Shown here piece after piece: positions 11,758 through 23,859 of a stretch of 64,000 nucleotides of DNA (position 1 is its first letter; each line of letters opens with the position of its first letter). The DNA comes from Cyathus striatus (Eukaryota > Basidiomycota > Agaricomycetes > Agaricales > Nidulariaceae), in contig JAOVFP010000006.1 of the NCBI GenBank assembly GCA_025738555.1, positions 248,001 through 312,000 on the forward strand, read 5' to 3'. Below the pieces are notes generated by a model, which ran no database searches, had not been told where the DNA came from, and worked only from the letters and a program-made list of their open reading frames with translations. A program made the position numbers and the translations under genes.

Positions 11758-12635
11758 TTTTATATTTACAATTGTTTACATGTCCACCTATTTTTAATGA
11801 CTTAATAATGTCCATTATCTACTTTCTCATTCTAGTAAAACAGAAATATGACATGCATGACATATAATGCAACAAGCAACATTTTAAATATTTTTATCTA
11901 CAACAACTTAATAATTCCTGTCATCTACTTTGAACTTTCTAATCATAGTAAAGCACAGATATAACATGTGATGTGACAAGCTACCTGTGACAGTGGATTA
12001 AACTACTGTAGCTTCAATATAAACTGGTTCCCACTACATCTTGGTTTCTTTATCTTCTCTCTCTAATTTCACATCCTCTTGTTACAGCTCTAGGCCTAAT
12101 TGAATCCTGTCCAACTCTTGCTGATGTGAACCCTTCTCTTCTTGGAGGTGTTCCAGAATTCACCATGAATATTTATTTTTAATTTCAGATGTTTCAGTTT
12201 AACATTTTCCTGCTTTGCCCTATCAGAACAAGGTCTAGCCAATGCACTCAGCTATTCCCAAGTAAGATAAGAATGATAAAAAGAAAGTATGTAAAAATAA
12301 AAGAGGATCCAAAAGCAGAGTAAGTAACTGAAACAGTGGAGTAAATGGTATAAAAGTAGAGTAAATGAATATGTACTTTGTGAAATGAAGGTCATGACAC
12401 AGGGTATGACATATTGTGATGATGGGATTAAAAACATGAACCAAGTCATATGTATAAATAGAATGAAGGGAAGATGTCCAGAAGGTCACATGAGAGGTCT
12501 TATGTATGTAGGAGGGTCTGGACTCTGGTGGGGCAGTGAGGTGAAAATTATAACAAGGTCAGAGCATAATTACTTTAATGTAGTCAAGCATGATTGTCCA
12601 GCTTTCCATACTTCTGCCCATTTGCCAAGTTTTCC
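11758..12635. other. Intergenic stretch 3' of NLR1, no gene seen
   Basis: AT-rich, CpG-poor sequence. Part of it (11762-11860) repeats sequence near 10728-10815. The short open frames at 12235-12720 lack family features. Immediately after the NLR1 stop, minus-strand sequence still resembles the second helix of a TPR unit. Confidence 0.5.
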
Positions 12636-15600
12636 TTATGTGTGTAACAAGTCATTCATACTAGTGAGTGTATGTGGGTGTTCTTTTCCCAGAATTCTGG
12701 CCCTTATCTCCAGAACCTGAGTTCCCAGCATTTCAGCTTCTGTCCATTTGCCAATATTACCATATGCAAGTGCCAAGTTACCCATACTAGTGAGTGTATC
12801 TGGGTGCTCTTTTCCCAGAATTCTGGTTCTTATCTCCAGAACCTGAGTTCCCAGCATTTCAGCTTCTGTCCATTTGCCAATATTACCATATGCAAGTGCC
12901 AAGTTACCCATACTAGTGAGTGTATGTGGGTGTTCTTTTCCCAGAATTCTGGCTCTTATCTCCAGAACCTGAGTTCCCAGCATTTCAGCTTCTGTCCATT
13001 TGCCAATATTACCATATGCAAGTGCCAAGTTACCCATACTAGTGAGTGTATCTGGGTGCTCTTTTCCCAGAATTCTGGTTCTTATCTCCAGAACCTGAGT
13101 TCCCAGCATTTCAGCTTCTGTCCATTTGCCAACATTACCATATGCAAGTGCCAAGTTACCCATACTAGTGAGTGTATATGGGTGCTCTTTCCCCAGAATT
13201 CTGGTGTACATCTCCAGAACCTGAGTTCCTAGCATTTCAGCTTCTGTCCATTTGCCAACATGACCATATGCAAGTGCCAAGTTACTCATACTAGTGAGTG
13301 TATCTGGGTGCTCTTTCCCAAGAATTCTGGTGTACATCTCCTGAACCTGAGTTCCCAGCATTTCAGCTTCTGTCCATTTGCCAACATGACCATATGCAAG
13401 TGCCAAGTTATCCATACTAGTAAGTGTATGTGGGTGCTCTTTCCCCAGAATTCTGGCTCTTATATCCAGAACCTGAGTTCCCAGTATTTCAGCTTCTATA
13501 CATTTGCCAACATTACCAGATGCCTCTGCCAAGATACTCATACTAGTGAGTGTATGTGGGTGCTCTTTTCCCAGAATTCTGGCTCTTATCTCCAGAATCT
13601 GAGTTCCCAGTATTTCAGCTTCTGTCCATTTGCCAACATTACCATATGCAAGTGCCAAGTTATTCATACTAGTGAGTGTATCTGGGTGCTCTTTCCCAAG
13701 AATTCTGGTGTACATCTCCAGAACCTGAGTTCCCAGCATTTCAGCTTCTGTCCATTTACCAACATTACCATATGCAAGTGCCAAGTTACTCATACTACTG
13801 AGTGTATGTGGGTGCTCTTTCCCCAGAATTCTGGCTCTTATCTCCAGAACCTGAGTTCCCAGCATTTCAGCTTCTGTCCATTTGCCAACATGACCATATG
13901 CAAGTGCCAAGTTATCCATACTAGTAAGTGTATGTGGGTGCTCTCTCCCCAGAATTCTGGCTCTTATATCCAGAACCTGAGTTCCCAGTATTTCAGCTTC
14001 TGTCCATTTGCCAACATCACTATATGCCTCTGCCAAGATACTCATACTAGTGAGTGTATGGGGGTGCTCTTTTCCCAGAATTCTGGCTCTTATATCCAGA
14101 ACCTGAGTTCCCAGTATTTCAGCTTCTGTCCATTTGCCAACATTACTATATGCCTCTGCCAAGTTACTCATACTAGTGAGTGTATCTGGGTGCTCTTTTC
14201 CTACAGTTCTTATTCTTATCTCCAGAACCTGACTCTCCAATATTTCACATTCTACCAATTTTCCAACACTTAGATATGTGTATGCCAAAAGACTCATACT
14301 GGAAAGAGTATATAGATGTTCACTACCATGTACTTTCTTACAATTTTCTACTATTTGAAGTCTTAATAATTCTTCTAAAGCAAATTTTCCATTGTTTCTC
14401 ATTGTATCAGCTAATATATTAAAGATATCATCATAGTAGGTCATACTGCTCATATCCTGATGTGATAAATTTTGCATGATGTGTGGAATGATTGAACTTT
14501 GATAGGTATGTATATCTTTATATGAGATAGAACTTAACAGTATTCCCCTGGCATTCCAAATCCATGTTTTCCTTTCATTAAATTCTAACCGGTCTTGGCA
14601 CCATAGCTGCACTAAGGGGTGTAATCCAAATTTTTCATAATCAAAAGTTCTTTTTATTAATGAGAAAGACAATAGAATTCCAATACTATCTCTGTATTGT
14701 ATCTCATTCCAGTTATTGTATTCATCAATATTTAATATAGTTGTATCCATTCCCCAAAGAAAGCAGACTTTTTCTCTCTGATTATTATATTTCATATGGA
14801 CTGGGTAATACATTGCAGCCCTTGCAAACATTTTATCTGATATATTTTCATGATGTATAAATGCACAGATATTTATTAATTTTATAGCATATTTGGCTGC
14901 CATTGCATTTTCTTCATCTTCATCATCATTGGCCATTTGAAGTATTTTTTGAAATGATACTTCCCAAGTTCCATACACTGTTTTTTCATACTTGGATGCC
15001 CCTCTGAATCTTCCACTGTTCAATAGTTTAGACCTATATTCATCAAAGATTGATATGTAGTTTTCAATGCTGCATTTACCAATATTGATATAGGCTCCAG
15101 CTTGATCAATAGCCAAAGGCAAAAAATAAAATTTAGTACATATTTGGTCTGCAACTTCATAATATTTCTGTGGGCTTTCATTTAAGCCAGAAGCTTTCAA
15201 TAATAGTTCAATAGCTATATCTTTACTCATTTCTGATACTTCCACTGAGTTCATGGGTGATACAATTCTCTTATGCTCTGAATTTCGACTAGTAATCAAT
15301 ATATTCCCCCTATTCCCACTGGGTGGAAGATATTTTTCAATTAGTTCTGGTGATCCATCTGCATTGTCAAATATTATGAGCCATTCCTTTTGAAGTGTTG
15401 AAATCCACTGTAGAATCTTAGTGGCAGAGTAAGAAGTTTCAGAACCTATAATCTTGACATTGATTTTGTGTATATCTTTAATGCTTTGCTCAATAGTATC
15501 TTTAGATGTTGCATCTATCCAAAAGATATGATGATAGCTATAAAGAATATGTTAAGTCTTCAGTATTAATCTTTGGGATATAATACTCACTAATCAGAAA

Positions 15601-15967
15601 CTTCATCTTTGAATTTCAAACATATTTGTGTTTTTCCAATACCACCCATTCCATACAGAAGAAACATTTTTCGGCCAAGAGCATTATTTTTATCAAAGTG
15701 ATTATGCAACTTCTCAAGATATTCATCTTGTCCAGTAAAGTTCTGGGTTGCACTGGGTGGTATATTTTGTATAGGAGAGAGCGGTTCAATCTTATCTTGG
15801 TTAGTGGTTTGATTCATGACCTATAAAAATGAAGCAATGTTGAATGGTCTACAAACTAGTTTCCATATGTAGTAGAGATTTACCTGGGCAGTGCTGACTG
15901 TAATTGTGGTAGTTTCAACCATCATAGCATTCTGGATTGTAAAATCATGGGCATTTTCGAACGGCAT
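12636..15967 (-). CDS. NLR-type protein 1: NB-ARC ATPase with nearly identical 42-residue TPR repeats (1071 aa)
   Basis: Predicted STAND/NLR-type receptor, a family that in fungi is tied to non-self recognition and regulated cell death. Minus-strand exons: 15884-15967, 15591-15820 and 12636-15537 (1071 codons plus stop). Exon 1 gives a 28-residue N-terminus with no effector domain. Motifs in order: FTGQDEYLEKLH (56-67), P-loop GMGGIGKTQ (85-93), Walker B LIIFDNAD (158-165), ILITSRN, and the GxP-like block FLPLAIDQAGAYI. The C-terminal half carries one divergent leading unit, 12 full 42-residue units of the LGTQVLEIRARILGKEHP type (kinesin-light-chain-like TPR) and a cut final unit ending MNDLLHT. 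Units are nearly identical in DNA. The body has almost no CpG. NLR2 has the same exon 1 and exon 2 lengths (84 and 230 nt), which supports the model. Ligand and partners are unknown. Confidence 0.9.
12640..14290 (-). repeat. 126-bp coding tandem repeat of NLR1 with partial dimeric organisation
   Basis: About 13 tandem 126-bp units encode the TPR array. Adjacent units in the 3' part differ at only a few bases, and two unit types alternate there (EIRARILGKEHPH and EIRTRILGKEHPD), giving a 252-bp higher-order period from about 12660 to 13170. Units toward the 5' side are more mixed (DIRAR, EMYTR types). Such uniformity suggests recent unequal exchange or gene conversion. Confidence 0.9.
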
Positions 15968-16450
15968 TTTGTTTGTTGTGCAGTGAGAGCGTTGGTGTGA
16001 GAGAGTTTTCGAATGGTAGCGATGGATAGCTGCGGATTTATAGCTGCATTTCTTGACGCGCGTGCTATATTTAATAGCTAGATCTACCTTATCGCCCTCT
16101 GATCATGAGAAGGTTTCACAGCAAATCACAGCAACGTGCCTATAATTATAACATGTCTGGTCAATTGACACCAATGCCCACGCAAACTTACTTGCTATAA
16201 CGACTCGAAATGGTCAAAAGGCTAGATTAATGCCAATCTAATTGTAGCGAAGAACCTGGACGCTGGATACTAATCATCTCGAAATGGGCGACTTAGTGGA
16301 ATGGTCCGAATGGATGGCTTGATGTCCGAATTATTGATGGCCATTGTATTACCGTGAGTGTATCGAGCATCGATCCCGTGGAAATTTATAGTACACTTAC
16401 GGTGAAAGCCTTGTCGATTTTCAGTAACTTATTGGTTTCCAAAGGATTTC
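15968..16450 (-). promoter_or_regulatory. NLR1 upstream region, shared with NLR2
   Basis: Sequence upstream of the NLR1 start aligns in blocks with 23860-24430 upstream of NLR2. Shared blocks include CTGATCATGAGAAG (near 16099 and 24002), TATAATT followed by TAACAT, TGGTCA followed by TTGACAC, and GATGTCCGAA (16321 and 24280). It is CpG-normal, unlike the gene body. No TATA box or operator can be named with confidence. Confidence 0.55.
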
Positions 16451-18059
16451 CGTTCCACGTTGCAGTCGCTGTCATTGTGTAATTCGTATCATTTGAACAA
16501 GGTCTCAGCGAGGCTTCAACTCTGTCGTGCTCAGCGTCCCCCTGTTCCATGCCTCTCTGTCAAATCATAGTAAAAGCAGCCAACGGTGCGCTCTGCATGC
16601 CTATTTCCAAAGAAATAAACCTCTTCTATTCCGTACTACATGTTACGTGTATGTACCACGCGCTGGTCTCGACTTCCCTAATGCCCCTGTCTAAGCATGC
16701 TACATTATGCCCATGCTCATTCGAGGATGTATAACTAGCTAGGCTCCCTACGTAGCCTCTATCTTCACCCTTTCAACATACTGGTACGCCTTTACAGTCT
16801 CTGCCAGTAGTAGTGGCAATCCCTTAATGACAGTCATACTGTATACGATATACCACGTCTTTGCCTTGTATGCCTCCAACGAAGTCGTCTTTGAGGAGGG
16901 ATGTGTATAAAATTTAAGGTAAATGGTGGAATTGATCGAGTTGGTGATAGGTGAAAGTCTGATTACACGTCTGTACGCCTGGTTTCTGTCTTCCCATTTA
17001 CTGAGCTCACATTCTCGATAACTGAATGAGTTGCTCCCCCTGCGGACCGGTTTACCTACTTTGACACCGACAGCGCAGGCCTTCAACAACGATGGACTAA
17101 ATAGTATAGATCAACACACTGTTATTCGATTTCGATGTGACAGACGCTTCGCACCGAGCGTAGCACCGAAGCTTACTATACAGATACCACCACCCCAACC
17201 ACTCCTACGCGCAACCGTACAGTAACATTGACGGTGGTTGATCAAGGGGCTGGGGCGGGTGTAGCGTGCAACCCCGACACACCGTCAGACGACGATCCCG
17301 TAGGAGAAAACGAAGACGCCTTCGCCGTTGGCACCTAGAGGACGTTGAGTAAGACAAGAATGAACGGGGAACGACGTAGAGAGCGAAGGGAACAAGATGG
17401 AGGGAGGGAAGAGGCGAAGATGGGAAGATGGGAAAGGAAACGAAGGACGAAGAGAAGGAGGACGCGAGGGTAGACCAGACTAAAGTGGAATGAACAAGGT
17501 TGGAAAGAGGGTAGAACGACTGATTGGTAGAACAGACGAAACGCGGGACGAAACATAAGGATATGAAATGAACTAACCTTCCTCTTTGCATACACTACAC
17601 AGTTCCAAGTCTTCCATTATCAGCCTCGTAAACCTCGTCAATAGATTCCCTCAGCATGATCTTCAGCTTCATAGCATGAATCCTGCAGGGGAGGGGGAGG
17701 GAATAACATGCGCATGAGGTACAGTTTCTTCTGCGGAGTGGTATCGAAGGGAGCGGCCATGGTGGTACAGTCGTAGTGCTGGATGGGATTATGGTGATGG
17801 GGAGTGACAGAGGATGTCTAACTCGAAGCTCGTCCTTTCGAGATCCTAGACTGTGCTACGGTGAACAGGAAGAGGGAGACAGAGGTAACGGATGCAATTC
17901 ACCTTCGTTCAAGAGACTGTGGTTGCGCTGTGGTTGCACGTTGGATGGTAGCTGGCCTCAGTGACTCTGTCTTATTGTGTTTACACTGTATATCTGAAGC
18001 GACAAAGCGGGCGCTGTGCTAAAAGCAGAATGGGTCATGGTTTGACGCGCGGAAGAGCG
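16451..18059. other. Spacer between duplication units; possible gene remnants
   Basis: CpG-normal sequence with no confident gene. A minus-strand open frame at 16748-17089 (113 codons) ends in a hydrophobic stretch followed by a charged tail. Another minus-strand stretch near 17590-17760 reads ATPase-unrelated, protein-like sequence (MAAPFDTTPQKKLYL, then HAMKLKIMLRESIDEVYEAD) but needs a very short intron or a frame change. These may be exons of one decayed gene that I do not recognise. A purine-rich block lies at 17340-17560. Confidence 0.35.
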
Positions 18060-18845
18060 TGAGAAATCCGTGACTCTTTCGACGATTTTTATGGCACTTG
18101 TTACTGTTAGACTCCAGGGCTTTGTTTTTCAATCTATCCAGGTCCTCGTAAGAACGTAATACGTATGAAAGGCGAGGGAGGAGGTGGGTGAACGTACGGG
18201 GTGTTTCCTGCGAGTGTCGAGAGAACGTACATTGGACCCCCTCATACTGCTGCCGGTACCCCGGTATCGTAACAGTAACTTTTCACCAGTGGTTCGTCTA
18301 GCACACCTAAGCACATGCATAACGTGTACACATTGCTCAACTCAACCCTGTAAGCCAGTTAGCTCAGCATACAAAATAGAGGGGGGTGAACTTACACGAA
18401 GGACCAAATTGATCTTCCTATCGCATCTTCAGCACCACTGCAGCATATAAGCACACCAAATCCTCACCTTTTTAGCACTCTTAAACTTCTGCTTCATAGC
18501 CTCTTCAAAACTAGGCTTCGTTAACCCAGGAGCACTCCATCTACATCCCAAACCACCCTCAACACCCATCCCAAACAGAAACTCAAAAACAAAAACAAAA
18601 AGGAAAACGTGCACTTTAAGTTTAACATGCTCCGCATTATCCAGCCGGTGGATAAATAACACAGACGACAAGTTGACATCGCTATAATGTCCACCATTAA
18701 ACCTCCCCAGGCGGTCTTTACTCAAGCTTTTAATCCATTTTGCACCCGCAGAAAAATTGAGCTCGGGGTACGAGGAGGGCGGAGGCTGGTGTGAGCAGCT
18801 CATTGTTGGTGAGGAGGAAGAATGGTACGCGTGGGCCTGTTGCAA
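18060..18845 (-). pseudogene. Truncated alpha-mannosidase copy (N-terminal exons, internal deletion)
   Basis: It matches mannosidase exons 1-5 (residues 1-118 of the intact gene), with GAKWIKSLSKDRLGRFNGG and [19 protein letters not shown] recognisable. At about 18220 the homology jumps from exon 5 to the end of exon 8 (GGAAACACC then GTACGT) and continues into remnants of exon 9 down to about 18060. Roughly 540 bp of the parent is therefore missing, along with everything after it, including the catalytic core. The 2-nt microexon of the parent is flanked here by TTGAGT instead of GTGAGT, so its donor is lost. It cannot make an enzyme; it marks the left end of duplication unit 2. Confidence 0.88.
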
Positions 18846-19770
18846 CTCGCACTGGGGTTTTTGATCCCGTTCATATGTACGTAGTGTGGGAACTATGGTT
18901 GGGGTGTGGGGAAATGGTTGATTGTCGATTGCGCCTCGGGAGGTGAGTCATCTTGAAGTGTTTCTGCGTTTTGTAATTGGAGCCGATTATTGCATTCTTT
19001 GTCTTGTTCCATTCACGAGCTGCATATTATTCTGTGAGTGAATGACTTCTTTAATTTTTGTAGTGCACCAAGAGTGTAGACATTCGACGGAGTGCTTGAA
19101 CACGCGTCACTCAATGCGATGGACACGAAATTGGAAAACGTAAAAATCCATGCCAAAGCCATGACACATGTTCAAGTCTGGAAAACATTCAGGTGACGTA
19201 TTTCATCTTATCATAGGAGTTTATCGATTATCCTCTAAAACCCATATTATTAATAGACATGTCCTTACAATGCATTGTAAGAGTTCTTTACGAGATAGTG
19301 TTAGACGCTATATTTTAAGACTCACATGCAACAAGCTCGTGCGATTAAAAAGCACTTAACACTCTTAGCGGGACGATTTTGCATCCAAGCCGTTACGACT
19401 ACCATTAAACCTCAGCCAAACTCATGTTTTCTTCCAGCACGACGGTTTGTCATTATTTTATTTTTATCCGAGTTCACCGGGATTCTCGACTAATGTAGAT
19501 GATATCATCACAAACGTAAACCAACATGTATAATAGAGTCGAAAGAGCGAGATATGTGTCGAGTAAGTAAGAAGGTTGGAATGGAATAATGCATGCAGTG
19601 GTGCCAATGGTAGGTGACCTGAAGTCGGAATAAAAGGAGACACTGGCAATGGACACGCTGGAATAACTTAAAAGCATCCTCAAAATTCTGAATCATTCCA
19701 GCGAGTTTCATTCTCCCTCTATTCATCTGCATTCTTAATCCAAATGTTCCATTCATAAGATATATATAGT
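18846..19770. repeat. Mannosidase upstream region, copy 2 of the segmental duplication
   Basis: Direct-orientation copy of 8336-9285. Both contain the short open frame starting MDTKLENVKIHAKAM (ATG at 19119 here, 8650 there) and the block CATTCATAAGATATAT where homology ends. Most differences are C/T or A/G transitions. Confidence 0.85.
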
Positions 19771-20203
19771 TGTCATATTTACAAAAAAAAGTATCGGGTT
19801 TACGTAGTATATAATAATGCATGTAGCATGCGAAGACTCTGACTAGAGTTATTTACCTTAATGTACTACTGTACACCTCAGTCAACACAATACCGATACA
19901 TCCCACATTCCACATATAATGTACATCCTTACCCACACTACCCACCACAAATGGCGCAAACTTATGGTGACATCACTCCACTGAAGTTAATATATTAGAC
20001 TTGTTGCTTAAATGTCAATCATAGGAAGCACAGGAAAAAGTAAGCATATGTAATAAAAGTGCATTCACAGGATACCATAAAAAAGTACAGTCAATAATAA
20101 TGGACTTTATAATCCAAACAGTATTTGTCATTTTCTCCCTTCAAGCAAGATTTTCACTAACAGCCACCAAATTCAAGGTTGCAGGTGCACATACAATTCC
20201 TAT
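19771..20203. other. Short spacer 3' of NLR2, no gene seen
   Basis: AT-rich spacer between the duplicated upstream block and the NLR2 stop. It probably preserves the original spacing of the duplicated unit, without the insertions seen at 9313-11757 in unit 1. Confidence 0.5.
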
Positions 20204-23200
20204 CTACAATTCTAGAGCCCTGGCCTTCATCTCAAGAACTTGAATTTCCAGCTGATCAGCTTCTGCCCACTTGCCAAGATTCTGGTATGTGAATGCTAAG
20301 TTACTCATACTAGTTAGTGTATTTGGATGTTCTTTTCCAAGAATCCTGGTTCTCATCTCCAGAACCTGAATCTCTAGCATTTCAGCTTCTGTCCATTTAC
20401 CAAGATTTCCATATGCTATTGCCACATTAGCCATACTAGTCAATGTACTTGGATGCTCTTTCCCCAGAATTCTTGTTCTCATCTCCAGAATCTCAATGTC
20501 CAGAGCTTCTGCTTCAGCCCACTTGCCATGATGTTGGTATGCTGCTATCAAATTACTCATACTAATTAGTGTCATTGGGTGCTCTTTCCCAAGGATCCTG
20601 GTTCTCAACTCCAAAACTTGAGTCACCAGCATTTCAGCTTCAGCTGATTTACCAAGATTTTCATATGTCACTGCCAAGTTATTCATACTAGTTAATGTAT
20701 CTGGGTGCTCTTTCCCCAGAATTTTAAATCTCATCTCCAGGACCTGGATCTCCAGTGTTTCTGCCTCTACCAGTCTACCAAGATTTCCATATGTCATAGC
20801 CAAGTTACCCATGCAAGCCAGAGTGCTTGGGTGCTCTTTCCCTAGAATTCTGGTTCTTATCTCCAAAACCTGCTTTTGTAGTATCTCTGCTTCCATCCAT
20901 TTACCAAGATTTCCATATGTTAGTGCCAGGTTAGCCATACTAGTAAGTGTATTTGGGTGCTCATTTCCCAAAATTCTGGTTGTCATATCCAGAACCTGAA
21001 TCCCCAACATTTTGGCATCCATCCACTTGCCCAGATTTCCATATGTCAGTGCTAGGTTAGCTATACTAGTAAGTGTATCAGGATGCTCATTTCCCAAAAT
21101 TCTGGTTCTCATATCCAGTACCTGAATCTCCAACATTTTTGCATCCATCCATTTTCCCAGATTTCCATATATAAGTGCCAGGTTAGCCATACTAGTAAGT
21201 GTATCTGGGTGCTCATTTCCCAAAACTCTGGTTCTCATCTCTAGTACCTGAATCTCAAGTTCTTCAGCATCTATCCATTTTCCAAGCTCTTTATATGTTA
21301 TTGCCAAACTAGCCATACTGAAGAGTGTATCTGGATGCTCTTTTCCAAGATTTCTAGCACTTATTTCCATAACCTGAATCTGAAGACTTTCAGCTTCTGT
21401 CCACTTTCCTAAATTTGTGTATGTAAATGCCAAGTTACCCATACTAATTAGTGTATATGGATGCTCCTTTCCCAAAATTCTGGTGCTAATTTCCAGAACT
21501 TGAATTTCCAGGGTTTCAGCTTCTGTAAACCTGCCATGATTTCCATATGCCACTGCAACATTAGCCATACTAGTAAGTGTATCTGGATGTTCATTTCCCA
21601 AAATTCTAGCTCTCATATCCAGAACCTGAGTCCCCAGTCTTTCAGCTTCTGCTATTTTGCCAAGACTGTGATATATTGCTGCCAAGTTACTCATACAACC
21701 AAGTGTATCTGGATGCTCTTCTCCCAGAATTTTGATTCTCATTTCCAGAGCCTGCATTTGTAACATCTCTGCATCTATCCATTTACCATATTTTGCATAT
21801 GTCATTGCCAAATTACACATAATAGTCAGTGTATTTGGGTGCTCTCTCCCTAGACTTCTCATTTTCATACTTAAAACCTGAGTTCCCAGCATTTCAGCTT
21901 TAGCAAATTTTCCACAATTTGTAAATGCAACTGCCAAGTTGCTCATACTATCTATTGTATCTGGGTGTTCATTCCCCAGAATTCTAGCTCTCATTTCAAG
22001 AACTTGATTATGCAGAATTTCAGCTTCTGTCCATTTTCCAAGATTTCCATATGTTACTGCTAAGTTACTCATACAATGAAGTGTATCTTTATGCTCTTTT
22101 CCCAAACTTCTGGAGGTCATCTCTAGAACATAAGTCTCCAGTATTTCTGTGTCTGTATATTTACCAAGTCTTTGGTATGCTATTGCCAAAAATCCCATCT
22201 TAACAATAGTATAGTAATTTTCATTACCATGTACTTTCTCACACATATGCAATATTCTAAGCCTTAATATCTCTTCTAAATCATATTTTCCACATATTTC
22301 CAGTACAAAAGCTAATGTTTCAAATATATCATGGTAGTAAGTCATACTAGTTATATTCTCATGTGATAAATTTTGTATAACATGAAGGCTAATTGAATTT
22401 AAATACATATATAGATTTTCATTTGAAACAGAACTTAACAATATTGCTCTGGCATTCCAAATCCATAAGTTCCTTTGATCTGATTTTAGTCTGTCTTGGC
22501 ACCATGATTGCACTAAGGGATGCAATCCAAATTTTGTACCATCAATAGTTCTTTTTATTAAAGAGAAAGACAATAGAATTCCAATACTTTCCCTGTATTG
22601 CATCTCATTCCAGTTATTGCATTCATCAATATTGAGTATTGTTGTATCCATGTCTGCTAGAAAGCAGGGTATTTTGCTGTCATTATACTTCTCTACATAA
22701 AATGGGTAATATTTTGCAGCTTTTGCAAATATTTCATCTGAAATATTTTCATGATGTAGAAAGGCACACATATAGATTAACTTAATTGCATATTCAGCTG
22801 CCATTGCAGTTTCTTCATCTTCTTCATCATTGCTCATTTGTAGTATTTTTGCAAGAGATATTTCCCAAGTTCCATACACTGTTTTTTCATACCTTGATGC
22901 TCCTCTGAATCTTTTGCTGTTCATTAATTTTGATCTATATTTATCATAGACTGATATGTAACTTTCAATACTGCATTTACCAGAATTGATGTATGCCCCA
23001 GCTTGGTCAATAGCTAAAGGAAGAAAAAACAATATGGTACATATGTCCTCAGCAACTTCATAGTATTTATGTGGGGTTTCATTTAAACCACAAGCTTTCA
23101 GTAGCAGTTCAATAGCTGTGTCTTTTTTCATTTCTAATATTTCTGTTGAATTTCTGGGTGATACAATCCTCTTATGTTCTGGATTTCTACTGGTTATCAA

Positions 23201-23859
23201 TATATTTCCATTATTGGCAGGTGGAAGGTATTTTTCAACTAGTTCTGGTAAACCATCAGCATTGTCAAAGACCATAAACCATTCATTTTGAAGGGTTGAA
23301 ATCCACTGTAAAACCACAGGGACTGAGTAAGAAGCCTCAGATACTATAATCTTGACATTTATTTTATATATATCCTTAAAACTTTGCTCAATAGTTTCTT
23401 CAGATGTTGCATCAATCCAAAACATATGAGAATAACTGTAAAAACATGCTAAATTTTCAGTCCTAATTTTATAGAAATGATACCCACTAATCAGAAACTT
23501 CATCTTTGAATTTCAGACATATTTGTGTTTTTCCAATACCACCCATTCCATAGAGAAGATACATCTTTCGACCAAGTACTTCATTTTGGCTAAAATGATT
23601 GTGCAATTTCTCAAGGTATTCTTCTTGTCCAGTAAAGTTCTGAGTTGTACTAGGTGGTATATTTTTAATAGGAGAGAGTGGTTCGAGTTTAGCTTGATAG
23701 GTAGTTTGATTTGTGATCTATAAATGAAGGGATACCATTAAACTCAAGCCTGTGAAGAATGTCATAAATGCATACCTGAGCAGTATTAACAGTAATAACA
23801 GCAGTTTCAACCATTGTAGCTTTCTGGATTGTGAAATCATGAGCATTTTCAAGTGGCAT
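20204..23859 (-). CDS. NLR-type protein 2: NB-ARC ATPase with about 15 diverged 42-residue TPRs (1181 aa)
   Basis: Paralogue of NLR1. Minus-strand exons: 23776-23859, 23488-23717 and 20204-23435, giving 1181 codons plus stop with no disruption. The start was chosen by the shared N-terminus MPLENAHDFTIQ (MPFENAHDFTIQ in NLR1) rather than an in-frame upstream ATG. It has the same P-loop GMGGIGKTQ, Walker B WFMVFDNAD, NILITSRNPEHKR and FLPLAIDQAGAYI blocks, so nucleotide binding should be intact. The array has one leading unit, 15 full 42-residue units and a short terminal one; units differ at many positions (DMRTRILGNEHPD, EMRFKILGKEHPD and others), in contrast with NLR1. No N-terminal effector domain is visible. 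The body is strongly CpG-poor. Confidence 0.9.

Noticed and set aside
12672..14273. Long plus-strand open frames (186 and 337 codons) across the NLR1 repeats
   Set aside because: They are antisense to the TPR array and arise because the 126-bp unit is a multiple of three and happens to lack stops in that frame; the protein shows only the repeat and no domain.
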